Below are positions 1 through 7,866 of a stretch of DNA of 64,000 nucleotides, in pieces. The DNA lies in NCBI GenBank assembly GCA_025144245.1, contig JALXXC010000003.1, positions 62,001 to 126,000 of the forward strand, read 5' to 3'. Position 1 is the first letter of the stretch. Every line of letters starts with the position of its first letter. The position numbers were made by a program, and so were the translations under genes. This DNA is from Corynebacterium sp. p3-SID1145 (GTDB lineage: Bacteria > Actinomycetota > Actinomycetes > Mycobacteriales > Mycobacteriaceae). The notes under the pieces are model-generated. The model was not told the DNA's origin. It saw only the letters and a list, made by a program, of their open reading frames with translations, and did not search any database.

Positions 1-618
1 GGACGGGGTGCGCGCGACCATGGCGGACAGCTCGCGGACGAAGGGGACCTTGCGCTCGGCGTACAGCGGGGTGCCCTTGTCCAGGAGCTCCGCCACGAGC
101 TCCTCCGCTTCCCCGCGCGTGCCCGGGAACCACACTCCGTGGCCGTCGTAGCCGCCGCGGGTGGCTTTCAGGCACATCTCGCCGTCGACGGTGTCGAAGA
201 ACGCCCCAGCGTCCTCCACCGACTCGACCGGCGCGAATTCCGGGACCGGCGCACCGATCTCGGCCATCTTGCGGCGCTGGGCCAGCTTGTCCTGCGCGTA
301 GATCAGCGCGCGCGGCTGCGGCTGCACGCTCACGCCGGCGGCGATCAGCTCGTCGAGGTACTCGTTGGGCACGTGCTCGTGGTCGAAGGTGGCTGCCGCG
401 GCCCCCTCCACGACCGCATTCAGGTCGTCCAGATCGGTGTAGTCGCCGATGCGCACGTCACCGAAGACCTGCGCGGCCGACGCGTCCTCGGATCCCGCCA
501 GCACGCGCGGCGCGAGCCCGAGCTCGATCGCCTCCGTGTGCATCATGCGGGCCAGCTGGCCGTCGCCGATCACCGCGATGATCGGCATTCCCTGGGCATC
601 TCTTTGTGCATTACTCAC
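1..618 (-). CDS. purK: 5-(carboxyamino)imidazole ribonucleotide synthase, 3' part cut off by window edge
   Basis: ATP-grasp enzyme of de novo purine synthesis that carboxylates AIR with bicarbonate and ATP to N5-CAIR. About 206 residues are visible. The N-terminus reads PIIAVIGDGQLARMM, the usual PurK nucleotide-fold start, followed by TFDHEHVPN and, further on, KATRGGYDGHGVW, the ATP-grasp glycine loop. The chosen start is GTG at 618 (VSNAQRDAQGMPII); an internal ATG about ten codons later is possible. The gene runs off the left edge, so the C-terminal third is unseen. No gene-like neighbour overlaps it; the small repeat protein at 778 is divergent. Confidence 0.95.
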   Translation of the reverse strand, partial: MSNAQRDAQGMPIIAVIGDGQLARMMHTEAIELGLAPRVLAGSEDASAAQVFGDVRIGDYTDLDDLNAVVEGAAAATFDHEHVPNEYLDELIAAGVSVQPQPRALIYAQDKLAQRRKMAEIGAPVPEFAPVESVEDAGAFFDTVDGEMCLKATRGGYDGHGVWFPGTRGEAEELVAELLDKGTPLYAERKVPFVRELSAMVARTPS

Positions 619-777
619 GCTTGCCCACTGTAGTGAACCGGCAGGTACCGCACGCATTCAGCCCAGGCGCCGACGCGCAGCGGTGCCCCGCCGCCAGTCC
701 TTTGCGCCTCAACCACCCGCCGACAATAAGCTGGAAAACAGCGAAAGCTCGAATACAACGAATCAAGGAAGCGATCA

Positions 778-1035
778 ATGCGACGCACACCGACCCGGGG
801 CGAGATCGCCGCCGCAAAACTCATCATCAAGCGCCACAAACAAGGAACGGGAAACGTCCCGGTCACGCCGATGATTGAATACCTTGCGAGTTCCACACCG
901 AGTGGCCCCACCACAAAGCGCGCGCCGAACAAGGGCGAAATCGCTGCGGCCAAGCTCATCATGAAGCGCGACCGCGAAGGCAAGGGCAATGTCACAATCA
1001 CCCCGATGATTCAGTGCCTCGCGGCCTGCGAATAG
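778..1035 (+). CDS. small protein of two tandem copies of one ~35-residue motif
   Basis: I do not recognise this 85-residue protein. It consists of two near-identical units: RGEIAAAKLIIKRHKQGTGN, then VPVTPMIEYL (residues 7-36), and KGEIAAAKLIMKRDREGKGN, then VTITPMIQCL (51-80), joined by a short Ser/Pro/Thr linker. Units are basic, with a helix-like first half and a TPMI tail. An AAGGA ribosome-binding site lies about 8 bases before the ATG, which argues that it is a real gene. No signal peptide or membrane segment. It sits alone between divergent purK and the acetolactate decarboxylase gene. The two DNA units differ at many third positions, so the duplication is old and apparently held by selection on protein. 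Confidence 0.7.
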   Translation: MRRTPTRGEIAAAKLIIKRHKQGTGNVPVTPMIEYLASSTPSGPTTKRAPNKGEIAAAKLIMKRDREGKGNVTITPMIQCLAACE

Positions 1036-1082
1036 CCGTTGCTCCGGGCCCCTATCCGAAAGAGATAGTTACCATCGGCCGT

Positions 1083-1808
1083 ATGACTACCTTCAGCCGC
1101 CACACGGTTTTCCAGAACTCCCTGATGTCCGCGCTCCTCGACGGAATCTACGACGGGGAGATGACCATCGGGCAGATCCTGTCCAAGGGCAATTTCGGTC
1201 TGGGCACCTTCGACGGGCTGGACGGGGAGATGATCATTCTCGAAGGCACCTGCTACCAGCTGCGCAGCGACGGCACCGCGACCATCGCCGACCTAGAGCA
1301 GAAAAGCCCGTTCGCGCAGGTGACCAACTTCGTGCCGAAGATCGTGGAGCAGGCGCCGAAGGGCATGAAGCGCAAGGAGCTCTCCGCGTTCATCGACGAT
1401 CTGGAGCCGTCGGGCAACTATTTCCACGCGGTGCGCATCACGGGCACGTTCACCAACGTTGTCACCCGCACGGTGACGAAGCAGTCCAAGCCGTACCCAC
1501 CGATGCGTGACGCGGTGGGCGACGACAAGGAGATCACGTTCAATGACGCCCGCGGCATCATCGGGGGCTTCCGCACCCCGAAGTACGCGAAGGGCATCGG
1601 CATCCCGGGCTGCCACGTGCATTTCATCGATGAGGAGCGCACGTCGGGCGGGCACGTGCTCGACTACACGGTCGACGATGCGGTGATCGAGCTGTGCCCC
1701 GGCACCGACATGGAACTGCACCTGCCGCTCACCGCCGACTTCGCCGCGGGTAACCTCTCCCCGGAGGACATCGACGAGCAGATCCACACGACGGAAGTGA
1801 AGAGCTGA
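1083..1808 (+). CDS. budA: alpha-acetolactate decarboxylase
   Basis: Converts acetolactate to acetoin and CO2, diverting pyruvate away from acid production and from branched-chain amino acid synthesis; cytoplasmic zinc enzyme. The 241-residue length fits the family. Zinc ligands are visible as GCHVHF (His178, His180) and SGGHVLDY (His191), with the family motif GTFDGLDGEMIILEG near residues 41-55. The start is ATG 1083 (MTTFSRHTVF); an upstream in-frame extension to 1014 would overlap the preceding gene and lacks family similarity. No acetolactate synthase gene is adjacent, so this is a stand-alone acetoin branch gene in this window. Confidence 0.93.
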   Translation: MTTFSRHTVFQNSLMSALLDGIYDGEMTIGQILSKGNFGLGTFDGLDGEMIILEGTCYQLRSDGTATIADLEQKSPFAQVTNFVPKIVEQAPKGMKRKELSAFIDDLEPSGNYFHAVRITGTFTNVVTRTVTKQSKPYPPMRDAVGDDKEITFNDARGIIGGFRTPKYAKGIGIPGCHVHFIDEERTSGGHVLDYTVDDAVIELCPGTDMELHLPLTADFAAGNLSPEDIDEQIHTTEVKS

Positions 1809-1843
1809 CGTCCGCCCGCCCGCATCGAGCCACAAGGAGCACA

Positions 1844-2263
1844 ATGAGTTCAAGCACAGACATCACCGCCTTCTCCACACGCATGCTCACCAACTCTCTG
1901 GAGACGTTGCAGATAGCTGCCGCGGAGGACAACGGCGACTGGGGCGCGGACTTCCCGCAAGGCACTGTCATCTTCGTTCCCGACGGCGACTACTTCACCA
2001 TCCGCATCCAGTCCCACATGGCAGTCGCCGACGACGCGATGCCGGTAGCCATGATGAACATTAACGCGATGAACGACAACCTCGCCTTCGGCAAAGTAGT
2101 GCCCAACGTCATCGAGGATCGCCCGACAGTCGTTTTCCGCAACCATTTCAACTTCACCCAGGGCGTGTCCCAATCACAGCTAGACACGCTTATCGACGCA
2201 AGCTTGCAGGTCGGCTTCAACGCCCTCGACCAGATCGAATCACTGCTGAAAGGAACGGAGTAG
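1844..2263 (+). CDS. YbjN-domain protein (first of a pair)
   Basis: 139 residues, alpha/beta fold typical of the YbjN (DUF1790) group: a helical N-terminus, the strand GTVIFVPDGDYFTIRIQSH, the segment PVAMMNINAMNDNLAFGKV, and a C-terminal helix after NFTQGVSQSQLDTLI. Members are thought to act as small regulators or chaperone-like proteins, but no reaction is known. An AAGGAG site precedes the ATG by 5 bases. The next gene starts 4 bases after the stop and encodes another YbjN-like protein, so the two are almost certainly cotranscribed. Confidence 0.7.
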   Translation: MSSSTDITAFSTRMLTNSLETLQIAAAEDNGDWGADFPQGTVIFVPDGDYFTIRIQSHMAVADDAMPVAMMNINAMNDNLAFGKVVPNVIEDRPTVVFRNHFNFTQGVSQSQLDTLIDASLQVGFNALDQIESLLKGTE

Positions 2264-2267
2264 AGCC

Positions 2268-2687
2268 ATGGGATTGTTCGGAAAGAAGAAACCGGTACTG
2301 CGCGAAGCTTCCGTCGAATCCATCGGGGAAGCGCTTTCCGCGCTGGGCTTCAGCTGCTCGCCGCTGTCCACCGGTGGCCTGCTGACCGAGGTGAACGGGG
2401 TTCCGGTCTACATCGTGGACCAGGACCAGAACATCGGGATCGGCGGGATGATCCAGGCGCGCCAGTCCGCAGGGGAGGACCTCAACTGGATCAGCGACTT
2501 CAACAACCGTGCGCTGTGGCCGGTCGTCTTCCGCGCGGAGCAGCCGGGCGGGACCGTCATCAACGCCGAGCACCGGATCATCAAAGGGGTTGAGTACTCC
2601 GATGCGCAGCTGCGCGAGGAAGCCGAGCTCGGGGCCACGCTCGTCGCGGAGACCCTGCTGCGTTACAGCGAGGAGCACCCGCAGTAG
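2268..2687 (+). CDS. YbjN-domain protein (second of a pair)
   Basis: 139 residues, the same length as its upstream neighbour but only weakly similar. It starts MGLFGKKKPVLREASVESI and continues with YbjN-type strands (TEVNGVPVYIVDQDQNIGI) and a C-terminal helix ending YSEEHPQ. The ribosome-binding site (GGAG at about 2255) lies inside the end of the first gene, giving translational coupling. Two adjacent YbjN-like genes are a common arrangement in corynebacteria and may form a heterodimer; that is inference. Function unknown. Confidence 0.7.
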   Translation: MGLFGKKKPVLREASVESIGEALSALGFSCSPLSTGGLLTEVNGVPVYIVDQDQNIGIGGMIQARQSAGEDLNWISDFNNRALWPVVFRAEQPGGTVINAEHRIIKGVEYSDAQLREEAELGATLVAETLLRYSEEHPQ

Positions 2688-2713
2688 CCGGGTGCCGCTA
2701 TGACCGGGTGCCG

Positions 2714-3157
2714 CTACCACAGCTGCTCGACAATCAGGGCCTCCACTCGCCGCGCCCTGCCCACGTTGGGGAAATGCACGGGCTCGCCGTAGCCCAGGAT
2801 GCCGATGTCGATGCCGCCGCGGCGCCGGCGCACGTTGCGGATCTGCATGAGCGGGATGGATTCTGTGCGCCCGCGGCCGCCGGGGAGGTACATGACACGC
2901 TTGTTGGTCACCACGAAGCGCTGGCGTTGCTGGCGGATGAGCGGCCAGAAGAAGCGCCAGATGACGATGAGGAACCAGATGCCCACGACGGCGTTGCGGA
3001 TGCCTGCGTCGACGGCGGCGGCATCCATCCACCCGATGAGCATCCAGGACAGGGCCGTCGCGATGATCAGCTCGAGGAAGGGGTAGATCACGCCGCGCAG
3101 CGGCGGCGCCATGTCCGCCAGGACCACTTCTCCCCTACCGAGCTTGATCTTTGCCAC
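2714..3157 (-). CDS. PH-domain (bPH2-like) membrane protein
   Basis: 147 residues. Two hydrophobic segments near residues 22-43 and 55-75 are followed by the bacterial PH-type strand set RQRFVVTNKRVMYLPGG, SIPLMQIRNVRRRRGG and LGYGEPVHFPNV. Such proteins are small membrane-anchored PH-fold proteins with no assigned reaction. It lies 10 bases downstream of birA on the same strand and so is probably cotranscribed with it; the same neighbour pair exists, as I recall, in C. glutamicum. Start is GTG 3157. Confidence 0.8.
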   Translation of the reverse strand: MAKIKLGRGEVVLADMAPPLRGVIYPFLELIIATALSWMLIGWMDAAAVDAGIRNAVVGIWFLIVIWRFFWPLIRQQRQRFVVTNKRVMYLPGGRGRTESIPLMQIRNVRRRRGGIDIGILGYGEPVHFPNVGRARRVEALIVEQLW

Positions 3158-3167
3158 GGGCCAAACA

Positions 3168-3899
3168 TTAATCGGTGGGGCGCAGGTGCGTCACGTCGCC
3201 AGTCGAGTAGCTGGTTCCGTCGACGACGATCGCGCCGTGCTTATCGACATCTCCCGCCACCCCCTCAACGATCCCGTCCACCGTGTCCAGGCGCACCGTC
3301 TGGCCGATGGTGGCCGACACGGCGCGGTAGTCGTCGAGAAGCGCCTCGTCCCGGTCACGCCACTGCGCAAGGCGCGTGCCGAGCGCACCCAGCAGGTCGA
3401 CGGCGAATTCGTCCCAGTCGACGTCCACGCCCTCAAGGTTGAGCGCCGTGGACCAGTCCGTGGGCAGGTCTTCTGCCCGCCACGCGATGTTCACTCCCAT
3501 GCCCACAACGAGCAACGGCGGGGTGGCCTGGGTGTCGATCTCCCCGAGGATCCCGACGAATTTCTTGCCGTTCAGGAGCACGTCGTTGGGCCATTTCAGC
3601 TGCGCGGTGGGCACCACATCCGTCACAGCCAGGCCCGCTGCCAGCGACACTAAGCCGAGATCGTCCGTGTGCGTGAGCTCGACGGCGGCGCTCATGAGCA
3701 GGCTCGCCCCCGCGGGTGCCTCCCACACGCGCCCGAGCCGCCCCTTGCCACCGGTCTGCCGGTCGGCGATGAGCACGTGCCCCGGCGCGCCCGACGCCAG
3801 CAGCTCGGTGTTCGTCGATGTCGCCGATTCGACGAAGCGCACGTCGCTCCACCACTCGGCGACCTCGGACTGGATGCGGGCAATGTCCTGAACTGTCAT
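3168..3899 (-). CDS. birA: biotin-[acetyl-CoA-carboxylase] ligase
   Basis: Activates biotin with ATP and attaches it to the biotin carrier lysine of carboxylases; the obvious clients in this window are AccBC and pyruvate carboxylase. 243 residues, without the N-terminal repressor helix-turn-helix of E. coli BirA (class I ligase). Motifs: STNTELL, the biotinyl-AMP loop GGKGRLGRVW (residues 50-59), LKWPNDVLL, and a C-terminal SH3-like domain ending STGDVTHLRPTD. Start chosen at ATG 3899 (MTVQDIARI). The first 85 bases of the gene and about 100 bases upstream are duplicated, in decayed form, near 6297-6483. Confidence 0.95.
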   Translation of the reverse strand: MTVQDIARIQSEVAEWWSDVRFVESATSTNTELLASGAPGHVLIADRQTGGKGRLGRVWEAPAGASLLMSAAVELTHTDDLGLVSLAAGLAVTDVVPTAQLKWPNDVLLNGKKFVGILGEIDTQATPPLLVVGMGVNIAWRAEDLPTDWSTALNLEGVDVDWDEFAVDLLGALGTRLAQWRDRDEALLDDYRAVSATIGQTVRLDTVDGIVEGVAGDVDKHGAIVVDGTSYSTGDVTHLRPTD

Positions 3900-3999
3900 G
3901 TGCACCAGAATATCGAGACATCGAACCAAGGCGTGCACCGTCACCACCGCACTCAGGAAGTTCAACGACAACCGGCACTCCGCCGACTCCGCACTGCGG
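3815..3999. repeat. source copy of a ~185-bp duplication spanning the birA 5' end and upstream DNA
   Basis: This stretch matches 6297-6483 almost base for base, in the same orientation. Long shared runs include CTCCACCACTCGGCGACCTC and GCGTGCACCGTCACCACCGC. Similarity continues through the birA start codon into intergenic DNA, so it is a segmental duplication and not a gene family relationship. hmp and its convergent regulator lie between the copies. Confidence 0.9.
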
Positions 4000-4133
4000 A
4001 ATACCCCGGCTTCAACAACCATGCCGACCGATACAGCCCCTATGTCGTGACCGAGTACTGGTGCCCGGAGATGGAGAAATTCCCCGGTTACACAGTCCTC
4101 GGCCCCGGACCAGTCGTCGCCTCCTTCGCCTGA
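3999..4133 (+). pseudogene. truncated relic of the 'YWCPE' protein encoded at 7030
   Basis: Reading this stretch on the plus strand gives YPGFNNHADRYSPYVVTEYW followed by CPEMEKFPGYTVLGPGPVV and a stop. It lines up with [20 protein letters not shown], then [20 protein letters not shown], of the intact gene at 7030-7434. The N-terminal twenty residues and the C-terminal half are missing and no start codon with a ribosome-binding site is present. It abuts the birA duplication, so the original locus probably carried a gene of this family next to birA. Confidence 0.7.
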
Positions 4134-4243
4134 GGCCCCATCCAACCCCGTTCCATGTGGCTAGGTTGAAGTGACTTCACCCCCTCTTATTAAACACGGA
4201 TATACTCGGTTATAAACATCCCGCCCCGTGAAAGGATCACCAC

Positions 4244-5416
4244 GTGTTCGTCACCGATCTGCCCGACACCAAATCCGCCCACTTAGATCCGGAACACAGC
4301 GAAACCATCAGGGCGACGCTGCCTCTGGTCGGGGAAAATATCGAAACCATCACCCGCGTCTTCTACTCCAAGATGTTCGCCGCGCACCCGGAGTTGCTCT
4401 CCGATCTGTTCAACCGAGGCAATCAAAAACAGGGTGCCCAACAGAAAGCACTGGCGGCATCGGTGGCCACCTTCGCCTCGCAGCTGGTTGACCCGAGTGC
4501 ACCCGAGCCGGTGATGATGCTCGACCGGATTGCTCATAAGCATGTTTCACTCGGCATCACCCCCGATCAGTATCAGATTGTTCATGACAACCTCATGGCC
4601 GCCATCGTCGACGTGCTGGGTGATGCCGTCACGCCTGAAGTCGCGGAAGCCTGGGACAAGGTCTACTGGCTCATGGCGGACGTCCTGATCAAACATGAGG
4701 CCAAGCTCTACGCCTCCGATAACGTCACCCCCAGTGAAGTGTTTCGCACCGCGACGGTCACCGAGAAGAAAAAGCTCAGCGACGATGTGACTGCCTATAC
4801 CCTGACAGGGGCCCTCTCGGTGCCACGCCCAGGCCAGTACACCTCCGTCGGTGTCAAGCTTCCCGACGGTGCTCGACAGCTGCGACAGTATTCCATCATC
4901 GGTGGTGACGCGAACCATTACCGCATCGCGGTTCTCACCGAGGGTGAGGTTTCCACCTTCTTGCGCGACAACATTGAAGTCGGAGACACCGTGGATGCCA
5001 CCCTCGCCGCTGGCGACCTGGTCCTCCATGCGGGGGACAACCCGGTAGTGCTCATTTCATCCGGTATCGGTTCCACCCCAATGGTAGGTATCCTCGGTCA
5101 TCTCGCCGCAGAAGAGACGAACCGCAAGGTTACATACATCCACGCAGATGTAAGCGAAGAATCCTGGGCTCAGCGCGAGGAATCGCGCGAGCTCATTGCC
5201 ACAATCGCGGATGCGACAATGAGAGTGTCTTTCAGGGATGCTGGTCAACGGGTGAACATCGCGGAATACGACCTTGCTGGTGCCGATGTCTATCTCTGTG
5301 GCGGTGTGACGTTTCTGCAGGCTCTGCGCGCCGACATCGAAGCTCTGCCGGCCGACAAATCCCCCAAGGGTGTCTACTTCGAGCTGTTCAGCCCGAATGA
5401 TTGGCTCGTGGGTTAA
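4244..5416 (+). CDS. hmp: flavohemoprotein, nitric oxide dioxygenase
   Basis: Oxidises NO to nitrate with O2 and NAD(P)H in the cytoplasm. 390 residues in the normal order: globin domain (about 20-150, proximal His100 in RIAHKHVSLGI, B10 tyrosine in the VFYSKMF motif), FAD-binding barrel with RQLRQYSIIGG, and NAD-binding domain with ISSGIGSTPMVGIL and VYLCGGVTFLQAL, ending YFELFSPNDW. GTG start at 4244 preceded by AAAGGA at a good distance. The upstream 100 bases are AT-rich, unlike the neighbourhood, as expected for a regulated promoter. It converges on and overlaps by 4 bases the regulator gene at 5413-6081. Confidence 0.95.
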   Translation: MFVTDLPDTKSAHLDPEHSETIRATLPLVGENIETITRVFYSKMFAAHPELLSDLFNRGNQKQGAQQKALAASVATFASQLVDPSAPEPVMMLDRIAHKHVSLGITPDQYQIVHDNLMAAIVDVLGDAVTPEVAEAWDKVYWLMADVLIKHEAKLYASDNVTPSEVFRTATVTEKKKLSDDVTAYTLTGALSVPRPGQYTSVGVKLPDGARQLRQYSIIGGDANHYRIAVLTEGEVSTFLRDNIEVGDTVDATLAAGDLVLHAGDNPVVLISSGIGSTPMVGILGHLAAEETNRKVTYIHADVSEESWAQREESRELIATIADATMRVSFRDAGQRVNIAEYDLAGADVYLCGGVTFLQALRADIEALPADKSPKGVYFELFSPNDWLVG

Positions 5417-6081
5417 ATACCCGGATCGTCACCGGGGTTCTTGCTGAAATGCACTCCGCACTGCCCCGGCCTGTCGAAGGGAACCAGGCTAACCGCGTCG
5501 GATGCGCATACTTCTTGCAGATAACCTGCGTGCATCGCACAGATCATAGGCGCAGGGCGCTGCCCGCCAACTGCGATGAAGGGGCAGGCGTATAGGCCAA
5601 CTTCGTTGCCACCGTCGCGGAGCTTGGGATCGAACCCCATTTCGCGCAGTCTGGATAACAGTTCTCCAATCCGACTCTCCGGGGGCAAAACCGCCGCGGC
5701 GTGCCGAGCCCAGGCACGCCCCGCCTCCCGGGCGGTGTTCACATCAGAATCCGGCAGCAGCTGGGCTAACACCTCAACCAGGGGGATGTACTCGACAGCC
5801 ACACGGTCTTGGCGCGGGGACCGGGCGAAATAGACCTGCCGGGGGCGCCCACGTCCGCCCGCGGCATCTGAAGTGGAGAAGACGACACCGTCTTTAATCA
5901 ACTCATCGAGGTGACCGCGAATGGTGTTGACGTGCATACCGAGGGCATCACCAAGCTCGTCGACGCGCGCGCCCTCTGGGAACTTTCTGAGCACCTCCAG
6001 TACCTCGCGTTGTTTCACACTTAAACGTGCGGCCGCGTGGAGCAACTCGGTCGTAGGCCGCGGAATAGTGCTGTCAGACAC
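5413..6081 (-). CDS. helix-turn-helix regulator with C-terminal four-cysteine (SufR-like, probable Fe-S) domain
   Basis: About 222 residues. An N-terminal winged helix (REVLEVLRKFPEGARVDELG, then DALGMHVNTIRGHLDELIKD, ending in a GRGRPRQVYF wing) is followed by a C-terminal domain with four cysteines spaced C-X14-C-X10-C-X15-C, starting at LYACPF and ending PGQCGVHF. This resembles SufR/ArnR-type regulators whose cysteines hold an Fe-S cluster sensitive to NO or O2. Corynebacterium ArnR is known to repress hmp and nar genes. The convergent hmp gene makes NO sensing a reasonable inference. Start GTG 6081 chosen for its AAAGGGG site; an upstream in-frame start at 6141 lacks one. Confidence 0.8.
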   Translation of the reverse strand: MSDSTIPRPTTELLHAAARLSVKQREVLEVLRKFPEGARVDELGDALGMHVNTIRGHLDELIKDGVVFSTSDAAGGRGRPRQVYFARSPRQDRVAVEYIPLVEVLAQLLPDSDVNTAREAGRAWARHAAAVLPPESRIGELLSRLREMGFDPKLRDGGNEVGLYACPFIAVGGQRPAPMICAMHAGYLQEVCASDAVSLVPFDRPGQCGVHFSKNPGDDPGI

Positions 6082-6296
6082 CGTCCCACCCCTTTCGCCG
6101 TCTTCTACAGAGTTTAAACCGTCATTTCCGCACTTGACCAAATCTCCATCGAAAAAAGCGGCGTGGCGGACGCGTAAGGAACCTGTAGTTCTCGAGCAGA
6201 CTCAGTAAGCGTAAAGAAACAACGGGAAAGAAACATCTGAAGTCGATTCAGTCCTCCGACGGTGACATGTCTGGCGTCGGCGAGGCGCAGAGGGCG

Positions 6297-6381
6297 TCGA
6301 TGTCGCCGACTCGATGTAGCGCACCTCGCTCCACCACTCGGCGACCTCAGATTCAATGCGGGCAATGTCCTAGACAGTCAT
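6297..6381 (-). pseudogene. birA 5' fragment with nonsense codon
   Basis: Reads M-T-V-stop-D-I-A-R-I-E-S on the minus strand, where intact birA reads MTVQDIARIQS: the glutamine codon CAG has become TAG at the fourth position. Reading through, homology holds for about 28 codons and then stops. This is a dead fragment. Confidence 0.8.
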
Positions 6382-6483
6382 GGGGACCATGAATATCGGG
6401 ATATCGAGGTAAGGCGTGCACCGTCACCACCGCACTCAGGAAGTTCAACTGCAACCGGCACTCCGCGGACTCCGCACTGCGGA
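6297..6483. repeat. decayed second copy of the birA 5' end and upstream region
   Basis: Partner of 3815-3999, same orientation, roughly nine bases in ten identical by eye, with a few substitutions and a short indel after the start codon. After this point the copies diverge: the first leads into the YWCPE relic, this one into DUF488. Confidence 0.9.
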
Positions 6484-6540
6484 GTCCCTGCGGTTTTGCA
6501 TCCACTCCGCAGCCCCACCACCAGACCTACACTGGGCTCC

Positions 6541-6975
6541 ATGTCGGACCTGAAGCTTTTCACCATCGGTTATTCGAAGAAGAGCGCAGAAGAATTCTTT
6601 GACCTGCTGCGCGAAAACGGTGTGAAGCGGGTGGTGGACATCCGGCGGCACAACACGAATCAGCTCGCCGGCTTCACCAAGAAAGACGATCTCGCGTGGT
6701 TCCTCGCAACCATCGCCGACATCGATTACGCGCACGTTCTGGAACTCGCACCGAGTGAGGAGCTCATGCACGCCTACAGGAAGGAAGGTCTGCCGTTCGA
6801 CGATTTCGCGGACAAGCTCCGCGCACAATTCGACGACCGTAAGATGCCCACAAAAGCCACTTTCGACCACGCGGCCTTGCTGTGTTCCGAGGCCGACCCC
6901 TCCACCTGCCACCGCATCGTGGCGGCGGAGTATCTGGCCGAAAAATGGTCTGGGGTGGACGTCGTCCATCTCTAA
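6541..6975 (+). CDS. DUF488 family protein
   Basis: 144 residues. Family hallmarks: FTIGYSKKSAEEFFDLLREN at the start, VDIRRHNTNQLAGFTKKDDL, and the C-terminal LLCSEADPSTCHRIVAAEYL, where the cysteine/histidine pair is conserved. DUF488 proteins are small soluble proteins without an agreed reaction. Start ATG 6541 fits the family start. It lies directly after the duplicated birA fragment and before the YWCPE gene, so it belongs to the rearranged accessory block and not to the backbone. Confidence 0.85.
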   Translation: MSDLKLFTIGYSKKSAEEFFDLLRENGVKRVVDIRRHNTNQLAGFTKKDDLAWFLATIADIDYAHVLELAPSEELMHAYRKEGLPFDDFADKLRAQFDDRKMPTKATFDHAALLCSEADPSTCHRIVAAEYLAEKWSGVDVVHL

Positions 6976-7029
6976 CGCACCGAGTCTGTGGACAAGTGAG
7001 TTCAAGGAACCGAGACGAGGGAAACGCCC

Positions 7030-7434
7030 ATGCCACTACCCGACCTGACAGACGAAGAAAAACAGGCCATCATTCAGGCGCTCCAAGAAGCGAATGTCAA
7101 TTGGCCCGGCTTTCAGCCCGAGGCGGAGTGGTACAAGGACTTACTCGTCGTCGGCTACTGGTGCCCGGAATTCGACAATGAACCCGACTTCGTAGTCCTC
7201 GGCAACGGCCCCGCAATCGTGGATACCCGCGATAACTCCGTTGAGTTCTACGGATCAGCCCCGATCGGATGGACCGATGTGGTGTTCGCCGACGATTTCC
7301 CCCACGGGGTCATTCAACTCTCCGACAAGCCGATCCCGGGATACCCGAAGATCAAAAGGGAGCCGCTCCCTCCGGAGGAGATCCGCGCAACGCCGAGGAG
7401 TACCTGGCAGGGATTGCGTCGGCAGGGAAACTAG
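7030..7434 (+). CDS. hypothetical protein with YWCPE motif
   Basis: 134 residues, unknown function. Acidic N-terminal helix ([20 protein letters not shown]), then [50 protein letters not shown] and a basic, proline-rich tail. No signal peptide or membrane segment; looks like a small soluble beta-rich protein. A truncated homologue lies at 3999-4133. The stop overlaps the convergent arsC stop by 4 bases. GAGGGA precedes the start. Confidence 0.75.
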   Translation: MPLPDLTDEEKQAIIQALQEANVNWPGFQPEAEWYKDLLVVGYWCPEFDNEPDFVVLGNGPAIVDTRDNSVEFYGSAPIGWTDVVFADDFPHGVIQLSDKPIPGYPKIKREPLPPEEIRATPRSTWQGLRRQGN

Positions 7435-7856
7435 TCGTTCCCGAGCACGTCATCAACGAGTGCGCGGACTCTCGCGTCAATGTCATCGCGCACCAAACGC
7501 ATGCGCTCCATGCCCTCGATGCCGCGTGTCGACGGCTCGTCCGTCACCCACCGCTCGAGAGTCCCGCGCGCATCGTCGGGAAGCTCCAACTGCGCCTCCT
7601 CACCGATGACCACCACGCGGTCCGCGGTGCGGAGGAGCTCCGCATCGATCGGCTTCGGGTGGCCGCCTGACATATCCGCGCCGACTTCTTCCAGCGACGC
7701 CGCCGATTCAGCGTTGATCGACGTTCCCGGCTCCGTGCCGGCGGAGTGGATCTCGAGCTTGTCCCCCGCATGCTTTTCCGCGAGCGCGGCAGCCATTTGG
7801 GACTTTCCGCCGTTGCGGACGCAGACGAACAGGACCTTCGGGGTAGTTGCCATCAT
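7431..7856 (-). CDS. arsC: arsenate reductase, low-molecular-weight phosphatase fold
   Basis: Reduces arsenate to arsenite. About 141 residues; the phosphatase-like loop is [17 protein letters not shown] with the nucleophilic cysteine, followed by [13 protein letters not shown] and the late [11 protein letters not shown] segment. The CVxNGGKSQ form resembles the corynebacterial mycothiol/mycoredoxin-coupled arsenate reductases rather than the thioredoxin-type three-cysteine enzymes; no second and third redox cysteines are present. ATG 7856 or the adjacent ATG 7853 both follow AAGGA. It is 10 bases downstream of acr3 on the same strand. Confidence 0.88.
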   Translation of the reverse strand: MMATTPKVLFVCVRNGGKSQMAAALAEKHAGDKLEIHSAGTEPGTSINAESAASLEEVGADMSGGHPKPIDAELLRTADRVVVIGEEAQLELPDDARGTLERWVTDEPSTRGIEGMERMRLVRDDIDARVRALVDDVLGND

Positions 7857-7866
7857 GTGTTCCTTT

